DNA from: JACOMS01 sp051252005
GTDB lineage: Bacteria; Pseudomonadota; Alphaproteobacteria; Caulobacterales; Maricaulaceae
Assembly: GCA_051252005.1 (NCBI GenBank)
Contig: JBPOEZ010000011.1
Span: 1-64,000, forward strand
Length of the DNA: 64,000 bases
Reading direction: 5' to 3'
Shown piece by piece: positions 1 to 8,166 of this stretch. Positions within the stretch are counted from its first letter, which is position 1; each line of letters opens with the position of its first letter. The translations under genes were made by a program, and so were the position numbers. Below the pieces are notes generated by a model. The model made no database searches and was not told the DNA's origin. It worked only from the letters and a program-made list of their open reading frames with translations.

Positions 1-18
1 GAACAGAAGGGTGAACGC

Positions 19-705
19 CTACATCAAGCCTAGCGTCTTAAAGCTCGCAATATTATCGCGGCCTATGATGAGGTGGTCGTGGACTGTGACGCCTATGGAT
101 TTGGCAGCGGCGACGATGTTTTCTGTCATTTTGAGGTCGCTTTGGCTTGGCGTGGGGTCACCAGACGGGTGATTGTGGGCGAGGATGATGGCGGTACTGT
201 TCAGGTCGAGCGCGCGTTTTATGACTTCGCGGGGATAGACGGGTGCGCGGTCAACTGTGCCGCGTCCTAAGACTTCGTCGGCAATGAGGCGGTTTTTGCG
301 GTCGAGGAACAGAACGCGGAATTGCTCTTTGCCCTCAAATTGCATGGCGCTCCGGCAGTAATCGAGCAGGGCCGTCCATGAAGACAGGATCGGGCGGTTC
401 ATGACGCTTTCCTGCCCAAGCTTGGTTGCAGCGGCTTGGATTAGTTTTAGGTCGAGCGCGGTCTTTGCGCTGATGCCTTTGACTTCCGCGAGGCGGTCAA
501 TCGGCGCGGCGATGACTTCAGCGAAACTACCAAATTTGGCAATCAGGTCTTTGGCAATCGGTTTAATATCCCGCCTTGGGATTGAATTGAACAGGTAAAG
601 CTCTAGCAATTCATAATCAGCGAGCGCGGCAATGCCGCCCTCCATAAAACGGGCGCGCAGGCGATCTCTGTGGCCATGATAATGAGGTTTGGCCGTTTCG
701 CTCAT
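19..705 (-). CDS. radC: RadC/JAB-domain protein
   Basis: 228-aa RadC family protein. Residues about 15-95 form the helix-hairpin-helix-like N-terminal part (with the VKGIS segment). Residues 105-228 are the JAB/MPN metallo-domain with the JAMM signature HNHPSGDPTPSQSD, giving zinc ligands H177, H179 and D190. The length is normal for the family. RadC was first linked to DNA repair but its biochemical role remains unsettled, so only the fold is certain. It is the last gene of a minus-strand run after map, with 6 bp between them, and is probably cotranscribed. The start is ATG at 703-705. Confidence 0.93.
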   Translation of the reverse strand: MSETAKPHYHGHRDRLRARFMEGGIAALADYELLELYLFNSIPRRDIKPIAKDLIAKFGSFAEVIAAPIDRLAEVKGISAKTALDLKLIQAAATKLGQESVMNRPILSSWTALLDYCRSAMQFEGKEQFRVLFLDRKNRLIADEVLGRGTVDRAPVYPREVIKRALDLNSTAIILAHNHPSGDPTPSQSDLKMTENIVAAAKSIGVTVHDHLIIGRDNIASFKTLGLM

Positions 706-711
706 ACGGTC

Positions 712-1533
712 TTAAACGTAGGGCGGACGGTTCAGACCAGCAGGCGAGAGCGTGAAAATTTCGCAGCCCGTTTTTGTGACGCCGATGGAATGTTCAAATT
801 GAGCCGTCAGTTTGCGGTCGCGCGTGACGGCTGTCCAGCCATCGGATAGGATTTTGACATGGGGTTTACCCAAATTGATCATCGGCTCGACCGTGAAGAA
901 CATGCCTTCGCGGATCATTTCGCCTTCGCCTGGGCGGCCAAAGTGAAGAATGTTCGGGCTATCATGGAAGAGGCGTCCGAGGCCATGGCCGCAGAAATCC
1001 TGCACGACAGAGCATCGCTCGCCTTCGGCAAATTTTTGTATGGCGTGGCCAATATCGCCCGTTGTGTTACCAGGTTTTACGGCGGCGAGGCCAAGCATAA
1101 GGCTATCATAGGTGATATTAATGAGGCGTTCGGCGCGGCGGCTGATCTCTCCGACAGGGTACATGCGAGACGTATCGCCGTGCCAGCCGTCAACGATGAC
1201 AGTGACGTCAATATTGACACTATCGCCTTCTTTCAAAGGCTTAGGCGAGGGTATGCCGTGGCAAACCACATGATTGACCGATGTGCATGTCGTGTGTTGG
1301 TAGCCGCGATACCCAAGACAGGCGGGCGTTCCGCCATTGTCCGTGACAAATTCGAAGGCGGCTTTGTCGATGGCCTCGGTGCTTACGCCCGGAACCACAA
1401 GAGGGACGAGCATGTCCAAACATTCGGCGGCGAGCTTTCCCGCTTTGCGCATGCCTTCAAAGTCAGCTTGCGTGTGGAGTTTAATGGCGCCGTCGCGAAC
1501 GTCCGGAGCTTCTGTTGCGTCAATATAATTCAT
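712..1533 (-). CDS. map: Type I methionine aminopeptidase
   Basis: 273-aa methionine aminopeptidase, which removes the initiator methionine from nascent cytosolic proteins. The pita-bread fold ligands are all present: D109, D120, H183 (in CGHGLGR), E216 (in TVEPM) and E247 (in QFEHS). The length fits the bacterial type I form without an SH3 extension. It lies between sfsA and radC on the same strand with gaps of 7 and 6 bp, which implies one transcript. The sfsA-map-radC order recurs in alphaproteobacteria (family knowledge). Start is ATG. Confidence 0.96.
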   Translation of the reverse strand: MNYIDATEAPDVRDGAIKLHTQADFEGMRKAGKLAAECLDMLVPLVVPGVSTEAIDKAAFEFVTDNGGTPACLGYRGYQHTTCTSVNHVVCHGIPSPKPLKEGDSVNIDVTVIVDGWHGDTSRMYPVGEISRRAERLINITYDSLMLGLAAVKPGNTTGDIGHAIQKFAEGERCSVVQDFCGHGLGRLFHDSPNILHFGRPGEGEMIREGMFFTVEPMINLGKPHVKILSDGWTAVTRDRKLTAQFEHSIGVTKTGCEIFTLSPAGLNRPPYV

Positions 1534-1540
1534 GTCAGTC

Positions 1541-2272
1541 TCATAACAGGGCTGCTCGGTTTATGCTACCTATTTGAAGAGGCACTCTGAGTGGGTGGGC
1601 AAGCCGGATTTCAGTAAGGGCTATGTCGCAACTATAGGCGAGAATTTCAAGGCCCTCTTTTCGGGCGATTTCGAACTCTGCCGCATAATTTGGATCAATG
1701 TCGCGGGCGAGGTCAAAGCTGTCGCAATCCGTGCGGTTTACACAGTAAAACATGACGGCTCTGTGGCCCTCGCGCGCCATAGCGGCCAGTTCTCGCAGGT
1801 GCTTTGTGCCGCGTACTGTGGGACTGTCGGGAAACTCGGCGAGCGGCGGATTACGCGCCAGCGTTACATTCTTGACCTCGACATAGCAAAGCGGCTTGTC
1901 TGGCGTCTCCAATAAAATATCAATACGGCTGTTTTCGCCGTATTTGATTTCGCGGCGGAGAACTTCATATCCTTCAAGCTCTGGCACGCGCCCGTCTGTG
2001 ATGGCCTCGGCAACAATGTTGTTGGCCGTAGCCGTGTTGATGCAGACTTTTGCCTCGCCGACTTCGATGACTTGCCAATCATAGCTCAGTTTACGGTTCG
2101 GGTTTTGCGCTTTGGAGACCCAGACCGCCGCGCCTTCGTCCTTAACGCCCGTCATAGCGCCGGGGTTAGCGCAGTGCGCGGTGATGACTTTGTCCCCGAG
2201 GTCAATGTCGGCCAGAAAACGCTTGTAGCGCTGAACGAGTATGCCTTTTTCTATGGGAGCCGGAAATTTCAT
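1541..2272 (-). CDS. sfsA: SfsA family protein (DNA/RNA nuclease fold)
   Basis: Homologue of E. coli SfsA (sugar fermentation stimulation protein), a small nucleic-acid-binding protein with a nuclease-like core. Family motifs include QRYKRFLADI near the N-terminus, HCANPGAMTG, SRIDILLE, CYVEVKNVTLA and RGTKHLRELA. The ORF extends to a GTG at 2299, but the ATG at 2272 places MKFPAPIEKGILVQRYKRF level with the N-terminus of E. coli SfsA, so 2272 is preferred (243 aa). Neither start has a clear Shine-Dalgarno. It diverges from the CinA-type gene across about 55 bp. First gene of the sfsA-map-radC run. Confidence 0.92.
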   Translation of the reverse strand: MKFPAPIEKGILVQRYKRFLADIDLGDKVITAHCANPGAMTGVKDEGAAVWVSKAQNPNRKLSYDWQVIEVGEAKVCINTATANNIVAEAITDGRVPELEGYEVLRREIKYGENSRIDILLETPDKPLCYVEVKNVTLARNPPLAEFPDSPTVRGTKHLRELAAMAREGHRAVMFYCVNRTDCDSFDLARDIDPNYAAEFEIARKEGLEILAYSCDIALTEIRLAHPLRVPLQIGSINRAALL

Positions 2273-2327
2273 ATTGAAAGACGTAAGCGAGGTTGCCACA
2301 ACAGCGCAACAGGCAATCGAGGTTTAT

Positions 2328-3071
2328 ATGTCCCAAAAAATAGTAACAGCTGGTGTCATCCTAATTGGCGACGAGCTTTTGTCTGGCAGGACACAGGACA
2401 CTAACTTGCGCTCGATTGCACAGTTTTTGGAGCCGCTCGGCGTACAGGTCGGAGAGGCGCGGATCATTTCGGACAACGCAGAGGTGATTACGCGGACGGT
2501 TAAAGCGTTTGCGCAGCGCTTTGATTATGTCTTCACCACAGGCGGGATCGGCCCGACCCATGACGATATTACGGCGGACTGCATCGCTGCGGCGTTTGGT
2601 TTGGGAATATCGGAGCGTGATGATGCTTTGGATATTTTGCGGCCACGCTACGCCGAGGGCGAGTTTAACGCGGCGCGGCGGCGCATGGCGCGTATTCCGG
2701 ACGGGGCGAGCTTAATCAAAAACCCTGTGTCGCACGCGCCAGGCTTTCAAACCGAAAATGTCTTTACGCTTGCGGGCGTACCGGGGATTATGCGGGGGAT
2801 GTTGATGGATATTGAGCACCGCATTGACGGCGGGAGTAAAGCCTACTCCTGCACCGTCCTTGCGGAAAACATAGGCGAGGGGGACGCCGCCGCGCCGCTG
2901 GCCGAGATCGAAGCTCAATTTGAGGGCCTGTCTATCGGTAGTTATCCATTTTTTACCCAAAGCAGCCGCGGCGTGAATTTCGTCGCGCGGAGCCGCGACG
3001 AGGCGCAACTGGCACGCGCGGAAGGACTGCTCCAAGCGCTTGTAGAGCGCCTGACAACATCTGCGCCATAA
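2328..3071 (+). CDS. CinA-type molybdopterin-binding domain protein
   Basis: 247-aa protein consisting only of the MoCF_biosynth/CinA N-terminal domain. Signatures are GDELLSGRTQDTN, TTGGIGPTHDDITAD and LAGVPGIMRGML. The C-terminal CinA nicotinamide-nucleotide deamidase domain is absent, so it should not be called full CinA. The fold binds molybdopterin or ADP-ribose-type ligands; the substrate here is unknown. The ORF is open from 2241, but the ATG at 2328 has GAGG five bases upstream and begins MSQKIVTAGVILIGDELLSG, as family members do. It is followed by tRNA-Leu. Confidence 0.9.
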   Translation: MSQKIVTAGVILIGDELLSGRTQDTNLRSIAQFLEPLGVQVGEARIISDNAEVITRTVKAFAQRFDYVFTTGGIGPTHDDITADCIAAAFGLGISERDDALDILRPRYAEGEFNAARRRMARIPDGASLIKNPVSHAPGFQTENVFTLAGVPGIMRGMLMDIEHRIDGGSKAYSCTVLAENIGEGDAAAPLAEIEAQFEGLSIGSYPFFTQSSRGVNFVARSRDEAQLARAEGLLQALVERLTTSAP

Positions 3072-3133
3072 ACGCGTAAAAAGGTCTTGTTGAATCACGC
3101 GCAAAATTGTAGCAAGCGCATCTAAGTCATTTA

Positions 3134-3220
3134 GCGGGCGTGGTGGAATTGGTAGACACGCAAGACTTAAAATCTTGTTCCTGTATAGGAGTGCCGGTTC
3201 GATTCCGGCCGCCCGCACCA
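3134..3220 (+). tRNA. tRNA-Leu (UAA)
   Basis: 87-nt class II tRNA with a 7-bp acceptor stem (GCGGGCG with CGCCCGC), an anticodon stem CAAGA/TCTTG around loop CTTAAAA (anticodon TAA), a long variable arm, the T-arm GGTTCGATTCC and an encoded 3' CCA. The anticodon and long variable arm identify leucine. Confidence 0.97.
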
Positions 3221-3325
3221 CTCCAAAAAATTTCTAAAATGAATGTATGGATCGATAGGCATCTATTCGGATTTAAGTCCCACGGCTTTTGTAAGCCCGT
3301 TAGACGATAGCATGCTGTGTGAAAA

Positions 3326-3399
3326 TGGAGGCACCACCCGGAATCGAACCGGGGTGGACGGATTTGCAATCCGCTGCGTAACCACTCCGCCATGGTGCC
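3326..3399 (-). tRNA. tRNA-Cys (GCA)
   Basis: 74-nt tRNA on the minus strand. The acceptor stem is GGCACCA paired with TGGTGCC, followed by discriminator T (as in bacterial tRNA-Cys) and an encoded CCA. The anticodon loop TTGCAAA gives anticodon GCA. The T-arm GGTTCGATTCC is intact. It faces tRNA-Leu about 105 bp away; nothing else is recognisable between them. Confidence 0.97.
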
Positions 3400-3483
3400 A
3401 GTCCAGCGCGCCGTATATCTGTTTGATAGGTAACGTGCAATGATGTTTTTGCCTTTCTGTGAATTTTTAAATTTATTGATATG

Positions 3484-3500
3484 TGTATGCGTCACATACA
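3484..3500. promoter_or_regulatory. Inverted repeat before the methyltransferase-tolC operon
   Basis: TGTATG and CATACA are perfect inverted copies separated by CGTCA, about 92 bp before the chosen start of the methyltransferase gene. A second small hairpin (AACCCG, loop TTACG, CGGGTT) follows at 3519-3535. An operator role is inferred from symmetry and position only. Confidence 0.25.
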
Positions 3501-3591
3501 GAATCGACCATTGCAACGAACCCGTTACGCGGGTTATATCATCCTACAAAATCGGTTCGAAAAGGACCGAGTCATGTCAAGAGGACCTCAG

Positions 3592-4245
3592 ATGTTTGAT
3601 TTTGCAAAAGCGCGTCAGCAAATGGTAGAAAGTCAAATTCGGACCTGTGATGTAACCGACTTAGAAGTGGTTAAGGCTTTTCGCGCTGTTGCGCGGGAGA
3701 AATTTGTTCCTAAGTCCAAGCAAGCGCTTGCCTATAGCGATTCTCATATAAATTTGGGCGATGATCGCGTCTTAATGGCGCCGCGTGATTTTTCCAAACT
3801 GGTTCAGGCGGCAGAGATAAAGCCATCAGATGTTGTTTTGGATATTGCCTGCGGGCGCGGTTATTCAACGGCCATTCTGTCTCGCCTAGCGGATACCGTT
3901 GTCGGGCTTGAAGATAGTGCCGATCGCGTCGCTAAAGCGACGGATGAGCTGACGAATTCTGACATTTCGAATGCTGCTATATTAGAGGCCGACTTGAAAG
4001 CTGGCGCGCCAGAGCATGGACCTTTTAATGTTATCTTCGTAAACGGCGCCATTCAGTCTGTTCCAAAAACGTGGCTTGATCAACTGGCGCATAAAGGCCG
4101 GTTGGTTGCAATCGTTCAAAATGGTCCCATTGGACATGCGACAGTCTTTACGCGGACGGGCGACGTAGTTGGAGAGCGTGTTATTTTTGATGCGAGTGTC
4201 CCAGCCCTTATGGCATTGGAACCTGTTGCGGAATTCCTATTTTAA
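3592..4245 (+). CDS. Protein-L-isoaspartate O-methyltransferase-like protein
   Basis: 217-aa class I SAM-dependent methyltransferase of the PCMT-like family. SAM motif I is VLDIACGRGYSTAIL, with the acidic ribose-binding residue in VVGLED. The canonical PCMT catalytic segment (ISAPH-like) is replaced by VLMAPRDFSK, so repair of isoaspartyl residues is doubtful. Members of this subgroup usually sit just upstream of a TolC gene in alphaproteobacteria, as here (24 bp gap). The ORF is open from 3481; the ATG at 3592 has GAGG seven bases upstream and gives the family N-terminus MFDFAKARQQMVESQIR. The ATG at 3574 is a possible alternative. Confidence 0.85.
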   Translation: MFDFAKARQQMVESQIRTCDVTDLEVVKAFRAVAREKFVPKSKQALAYSDSHINLGDDRVLMAPRDFSKLVQAAEIKPSDVVLDIACGRGYSTAILSRLADTVVGLEDSADRVAKATDELTNSDISNAAILEADLKAGAPEHGPFNVIFVNGAIQSVPKTWLDQLAHKGRLVAIVQNGPIGHATVFTRTGDVVGERVIFDASVPALMALEPVAEFLF

Positions 4246-4269
4246 GCACGTATTGTAGTCAGGAATATT

Positions 4270-5700
4270 ATGTCATTTGGGCATAGGAATATGAAGGCGG
4301 CTCGCTCCGTTTTCGCTGGATTGAGCGCGTTTTGCGTTCTGTCATTAGCCGCGACTGTAAGCGCAGAAACCTTGCCCGAAGCGCTCATCTCTGCCTATCA
4401 GAGCAACCCTGGACTTATGGCCGAGCGTGCCCGTGTTAGGGAACTTGACGAAAACTACGTTCAAGCCAAGGGGCAAGGCCGTTTTTCATCGTCCTTTGCA
4501 GCCAGTGTTGGCGGGTCTGTTTTGCGGATCCCAAGCACCAATCAGCTAGGGCAGGCATCAGGGGGACACACAATATCCGAGTCTGTACCCGCTAGCGGGC
4601 AAGTTCAGATCATACAGCCATTATATCAGGGTGGGCGGGTACGCGCCCTCAAAGCTCAAGCGAAAGCAGGTGTTTTGGCGGCGCGTGAAGGACTGCGTGG
4701 CGCGGAGCTCAATCTTTTTTTAAGCGTTGCGACAGCATACAGCCAAGTACAAAGAGACGAAGAGGCCGCGCGAATAAGACGAAATAATGTGAGGGTTTTA
4801 AGCCGGCAGTTTCAAGCCGCCAATGACCGCTTTGAAGTTGGCGAAGGCTCTCGAACAGATATAGCGCAAGCTGAAGCGCGTCTTGCTGCGGCAGATATTG
4901 GACTGGCTCAAGCCGACGCGCAGTTGCAAGTGTCAAGGGCAGCCTATTTAAGGACGGTTGGGCATATGCCAGAAGGGCTCTCACCGGTCCCCAGTTTTGT
5001 TTTGCCCGAAACTGAAAAAGCGGCCAGCATAATCGCTCGTGATAACAACCCGCAAATACTTGCCGCTATATTGACAGAACGCGGGGCAGAAGCTGCGATT
5101 GATGTTGCAAAGTCAGCATCAAAACCTGTTGTATCACTAAATGGCACTCTCTCTGCTGTAAGGGGGCAAACAGGGATTATCACAAAAGCGCAAACCGGAT
5201 CTGTGACAGCTCAAGTGAGTATTCCTATTTTCTCAGGCGGTATCAATCGATCCCGAGTCCGCGCCGCCGGTCATGCCAGAACGCGGCTCATGTTTGAGAC
5301 GCGAAACATAGAGCGAAATGTGGCGGAAACCGTCACACAGATTTGGGCGCAGCTTGACGCTGCGAAGCGATCATTGGAGGCAGGGAAAACACAGGTGAAG
5401 GCGGCAGAGTTTGCGTTTGGCGGAGTCGAACTCGAACAGCAGCTTGGCACACAAAGTACTCTAGATGTTCTTAACGCTGAACAAGAGGTTTTAAACGCGA
5501 AGCTTTCCGTCATAAATGCGGAGGCCTCTGTGGATGTAGCGGAGTTTCAGCTCTTGGCTGTTTTGGGGGCCTTTGACGCCGAATCGCTGCAATTATCTGT
5601 GGAAAAATATGACCCCAAGGCCAATTTTGATGATGTAAATGAGGATATGTTTAGTCAAACCGTCGACAAATATCTCCCAGAAGTCTTAAAAAGCGACTGA
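4270..5700 (+). CDS. tolC: TolC family outer membrane efflux/secretion channel
   Basis: 476-aa TolC/OEP family protein, the outer-membrane duct for tripartite efflux pumps and type I secretion. An N-terminal signal peptide ends near VSA-ETLPEAL (about residue 32). The two OEP repeats follow, with typical VQIIQPLYQGGRV and VSIPIFSGGINRSRV segments (beta-barrel strands) and long alpha-helical stretches, plus the repeat-2 motif STLDVLNAEQEVLNA. AGGA lies five bases upstream of the ATG. No inner-membrane pump or adaptor gene is nearby, so it probably serves several systems. In Caulobacter the equivalent gene (rsaF-type) also lies beside popZ. Confidence 0.94.
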   Translation: MSFGHRNMKAARSVFAGLSAFCVLSLAATVSAETLPEALISAYQSNPGLMAERARVRELDENYVQAKGQGRFSSSFAASVGGSVLRIPSTNQLGQASGGHTISESVPASGQVQIIQPLYQGGRVRALKAQAKAGVLAAREGLRGAELNLFLSVATAYSQVQRDEEAARIRRNNVRVLSRQFQAANDRFEVGEGSRTDIAQAEARLAAADIGLAQADAQLQVSRAAYLRTVGHMPEGLSPVPSFVLPETEKAASIIARDNNPQILAAILTERGAEAAIDVAKSASKPVVSLNGTLSAVRGQTGIITKAQTGSVTAQVSIPIFSGGINRSRVRAAGHARTRLMFETRNIERNVAETVTQIWAQLDAAKRSLEAGKTQVKAAEFAFGGVELEQQLGTQSTLDVLNAEQEVLNAKLSVINAEASVDVAEFQLLAVLGAFDAESLQLSVEKYDPKANFDDVNEDMFSQTVDKYLPEVLKSD

Positions 5701-5763
5701 TTTAGGTATAAAGTTGGCGTGAAATAAGTTGCGGCCACCTTATCGGAGGTTCTCGCGGTAATT

Positions 5764-5828
5764 GAATCATCTGATGTCTAGACAAGCGGCACGGGTTTCC
5801 TTAACCTCATGATTCAGTTGCAAGATTC
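5764..5828. promoter_or_regulatory. Cluster of three GANTC sites upstream of popZ
   Basis: GAATC at 5764-5768, GATTC at 5811-5815 and GATTC at 5824-5828 lie in the 163-bp gap before the PopZ gene, with a TTAACC (CtrA half-site-like) at 5801-5806. GANTC is the CcrM methylation site in alphaproteobacteria and is often used with GcrA at cell-cycle promoters. Chance expectation is about one per 256 bp. A cell-cycle role is inference. Confidence 0.45.
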
Positions 5829-5863
5829 TTCGGCGCATTGCCAAGGGGCAGGGATATATCCAT

Positions 5864-8074
5864 ATGTCTGACGGGACACCAGAAACAGCATTAGATACAG
5901 GGATCGGTGATCCGAGTATGGAAGATATTTTGGCGTCTATTCGCCGGATTATTGCTGACGATGCACCAGAAGAAAGCTTTTCCCCAAAAGAAGATATTGT
6001 CGATTTGCGGGTTTTAGCTAGTCAACCAGAGCAAACCTCCGACCAAGACCAAACTCTTGTTGAGGCCGAAACCGATGAGCCGTTTGCAGCGGTAGATTTT
6101 GATGACATTCTCATCATGGATGACGATGATTTTTCTACAGAAGACTTAGAGATTCCCGAAGCTGAAATGTTTTCTGGGGATGTAAACGTGGCATCTAGCG
6201 CAGAAATGCTCAGTAATGATTTCTTGAACTTGGAAACGTCTAGTGCTGATGCAGTCGATATTGATGATGCTGATGAGCTTGATGAAGAACTCTTTAGCCT
6301 CATAGACAGTTTTGGGGATGACTCGGCTTCTCCTGAAACGCCTACCTTATTGGTAGATGCTATCGAAGAAGTTCAAGCCGAAGCGCCGGATTTGTCAGCG
6401 GATGACTTGATGTTTATGAACCTTCTAGACACGCAAGAGAGCGATGATTTAGAAATTCTTCCACTCGAAACTGTCGCTGCCGAACCGGCCCCTGATGAGG
6501 ACTTAGCGAAACAGCTCGATGACCTCTCTGCTATGGCGTCGACTGTCACGGAGACGTCTGTTCAAGCATTGGACGATGATATAGACTTTCTTTTAGACAT
6601 GGACCTCACGATTGATGCGCCGGACAGTGCAGCCGATAGCGCACTGGGCGATGCTCTCGCGGGATTATCTGGCCATGACGAGTCTAATGAGGTTCTTGAT
6701 ATTGTTTCAAGCAGCCTCGCTGACCTTGAACCAGGCACGCCTGAGATACTTACGGAAGATGATATTTTCACCTCGAGCTTCGAGAGTACGGGTGATGATT
6801 CTCTCGATCTAGGTGAAGAAAATGACATTTTTTCCAGTGACGTTTTCGGTACTGAAGCTTCGGAGGCTGACGATGGTGTAGAGGCTCTAGACTTGGATGA
6901 TTTGACCAACGAAATCATGTCTATTGATGAAGAGCAAGGCGACGTTATTGATCTCGTTGCGAGTCTTTTGGATAGTAATGTGGATCATACAGAATCCGAT
7001 GCGCTAATCGCGGCTGATTCCGCTGTAAGTCTTGAGCCAAAAGAAGAAACAGCTGCGCTAAATGACGATGCCTTTGCAGCGCTCCTAAATAATGAGGACG
7101 ATATTGCGGGCGACGTAGACATTGACCTCGTCAAATCACTTATGGCGGAATTAACAGATGAAACATTGATGGATGAAGAAGGCGAGGACACCATAATGGA
7201 CGATTCGACACCTGACGAAGCGGGCGTCATGGATGACATTCTTGAGCTTACGATGGTGGATGAAAGTCAACTTTCTGAGAAACTGTCATCCGATATGACA
7301 GCAATGACAATGGCCGAAGCTTACGACACGCCAGATACCGAAATTTTAGATGCGCTAGACACCTTTGAGAAATCATCAGAGCAAGCTATGTCAACAGATG
7401 ATGGCGTTATGAACGTCGATTCGAGCATAAATGCCTTGTTGCAGATCGCAGCTGCGGCTGAAACCGATGCGAGCGAGTACGAAGACGATGTTATTTCTGC
7501 AAACGATGAAACCTTAGAGACTACGACGGTAACACACGAGTCGAATTTGAATATTGAAGAGCCTGTAGAAGAGCCGCTTGCGATTGACGCTCTGAGCTTT
7601 GAATTGCCGCGATATATGTCTGAACCAAAAGAAGGCATAGACGCGGATGTAATGGTTGAAGGGCTCGATGTTGAAAGCCTTAACGACGATCAGTTAGTGG
7701 CCGCTGATAATGCAGACGCCGAAGCCCCAAATGAGGATGTTGCTGTCGGTAACGACGTTTCGAATTCAGATCAAATTGACCCAATTTCCCCCAAAGTCCC
7801 AACCCTTGAACAGGAGCAGTCTGACATGCCCAAACTCGTCGCCCAAAACGGAATTTTAGATGAAATTACGGAAGCGGCTACGTCCGAAGCCTTTGCATCT
7901 CTCAATCAAGTCGTAGAAGAGAAAACTGTTTTCGCAGAATCAGGACCTCGTATCGGCGACCTAGTTCAAGAGGCTTTGCGTCCTATGCTCAAAGAGTGGC
8001 TTGACGATAATCTCAAAGGTATTGTGGAACGCGCCGTTGCCAAAGAAGTAAAACGTATTTCTTCCGGCAAGTAA
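5864..8074 (+). CDS. popZ: PopZ-like polar organizing protein with giant acidic linker
   Basis: 736-aa DUF2497/PopZ homologue. PopZ forms a polar condensate that anchors ParB-parS and recruits cell-cycle regulators. The N-terminal interaction helix is DPSMEDILASIRRIIADD (residues about 17-34). The C-terminal oligomerisation helices are ILDEITEAATSEAFASL (664-680) and DLVQEALRPMLKEWLDDNL through EVKRI (699-732). Between them lie about 630 residues, extremely rich in Asp/Glu and Ser, predicted disordered, with short hydrophobic islands such as MDDILELTM, DIDFLLDMD and VKSLMAELTDE. C. crescentus PopZ is about 177 aa with a linker of roughly 80. The ORF is uninterrupted and shows no frameshift. 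The neighbours TolC and ValS match the Caulobacter order. Confidence 0.9.
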   Translation: MSDGTPETALDTGIGDPSMEDILASIRRIIADDAPEESFSPKEDIVDLRVLASQPEQTSDQDQTLVEAETDEPFAAVDFDDILIMDDDDFSTEDLEIPEAEMFSGDVNVASSAEMLSNDFLNLETSSADAVDIDDADELDEELFSLIDSFGDDSASPETPTLLVDAIEEVQAEAPDLSADDLMFMNLLDTQESDDLEILPLETVAAEPAPDEDLAKQLDDLSAMASTVTETSVQALDDDIDFLLDMDLTIDAPDSAADSALGDALAGLSGHDESNEVLDIVSSSLADLEPGTPEILTEDDIFTSSFESTGDDSLDLGEENDIFSSDVFGTEASEADDGVEALDLDDLTNEIMSIDEEQGDVIDLVASLLDSNVDHTESDALIAADSAVSLEPKEETAALNDDAFAALLNNEDDIAGDVDIDLVKSLMAELTDETLMDEEGEDTIMDDSTPDEAGVMDDILELTMVDESQLSEKLSSDMTAMTMAEAYDTPDTEILDALDTFEKSSEQAMSTDDGVMNVDSSINALLQIAAAAETDASEYEDDVISANDETLETTTVTHESNLNIEEPVEEPLAIDALSFELPRYMSEPKEGIDADVMVEGLDVESLNDDQLVAADNADAEAPNEDVAVGNDVSNSDQIDPISPKVPTLEQEQSDMPKLVAQNGILDEITEAATSEAFASLNQVVEEKTVFAESGPRIGDLVQEALRPMLKEWLDDNLKGIVERAVAKEVKRISSGK

Positions 8075-8118
8075 CCCCTTTTAAAGCCTGCTATTGCGGG
8101 TTATGAGACATAATAATG

Positions 8119-8146
8119 GCCCCGCCCTCATTGCAGGGGGCGGGGC
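8119..8146 (+). promoter_or_regulatory. GC-rich hairpin in the valS leader
   Basis: GCCCCGCCCTC pairs with GGGGGCGGGGC around loop ATTGCA: 11 bp including one T-G wobble, ending 20 bases before the preferred valS ATG. Only two T residues follow, so it is not a canonical terminator. It may end the popZ message, or influence translation or processing of valS mRNA; the sequence does not decide. Confidence 0.4.
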
Positions 8147-8166
8147 TTATGCATTTAGAGACCACT

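Noticed and set aside
859..1590. 243-codon plus-strand ORF across map
   Set aside because: It is fully antisense to the conserved methionine aminopeptidase gene and has no family features.
2712..3221. 169-codon minus-strand ORF across the CinA-type gene and tRNA-Leu
   Set aside because: It reads antisense through a conserved gene and a tRNA, so it is a shadow frame.
5864..8074. Possible gene fusion or collapsed repeats in the large PopZ
   Set aside because: The frame is continuous, composition is uniform and there are no long exact repeats. Both termini match one PopZ protein, so a real long linker is the simplest reading.
8119..8146. T-box or intrinsic terminator in front of valS
   Set aside because: T-box elements belong mainly to Gram-positive bacteria and none of their conserved bulges is visible. 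Only two T follow the stem.
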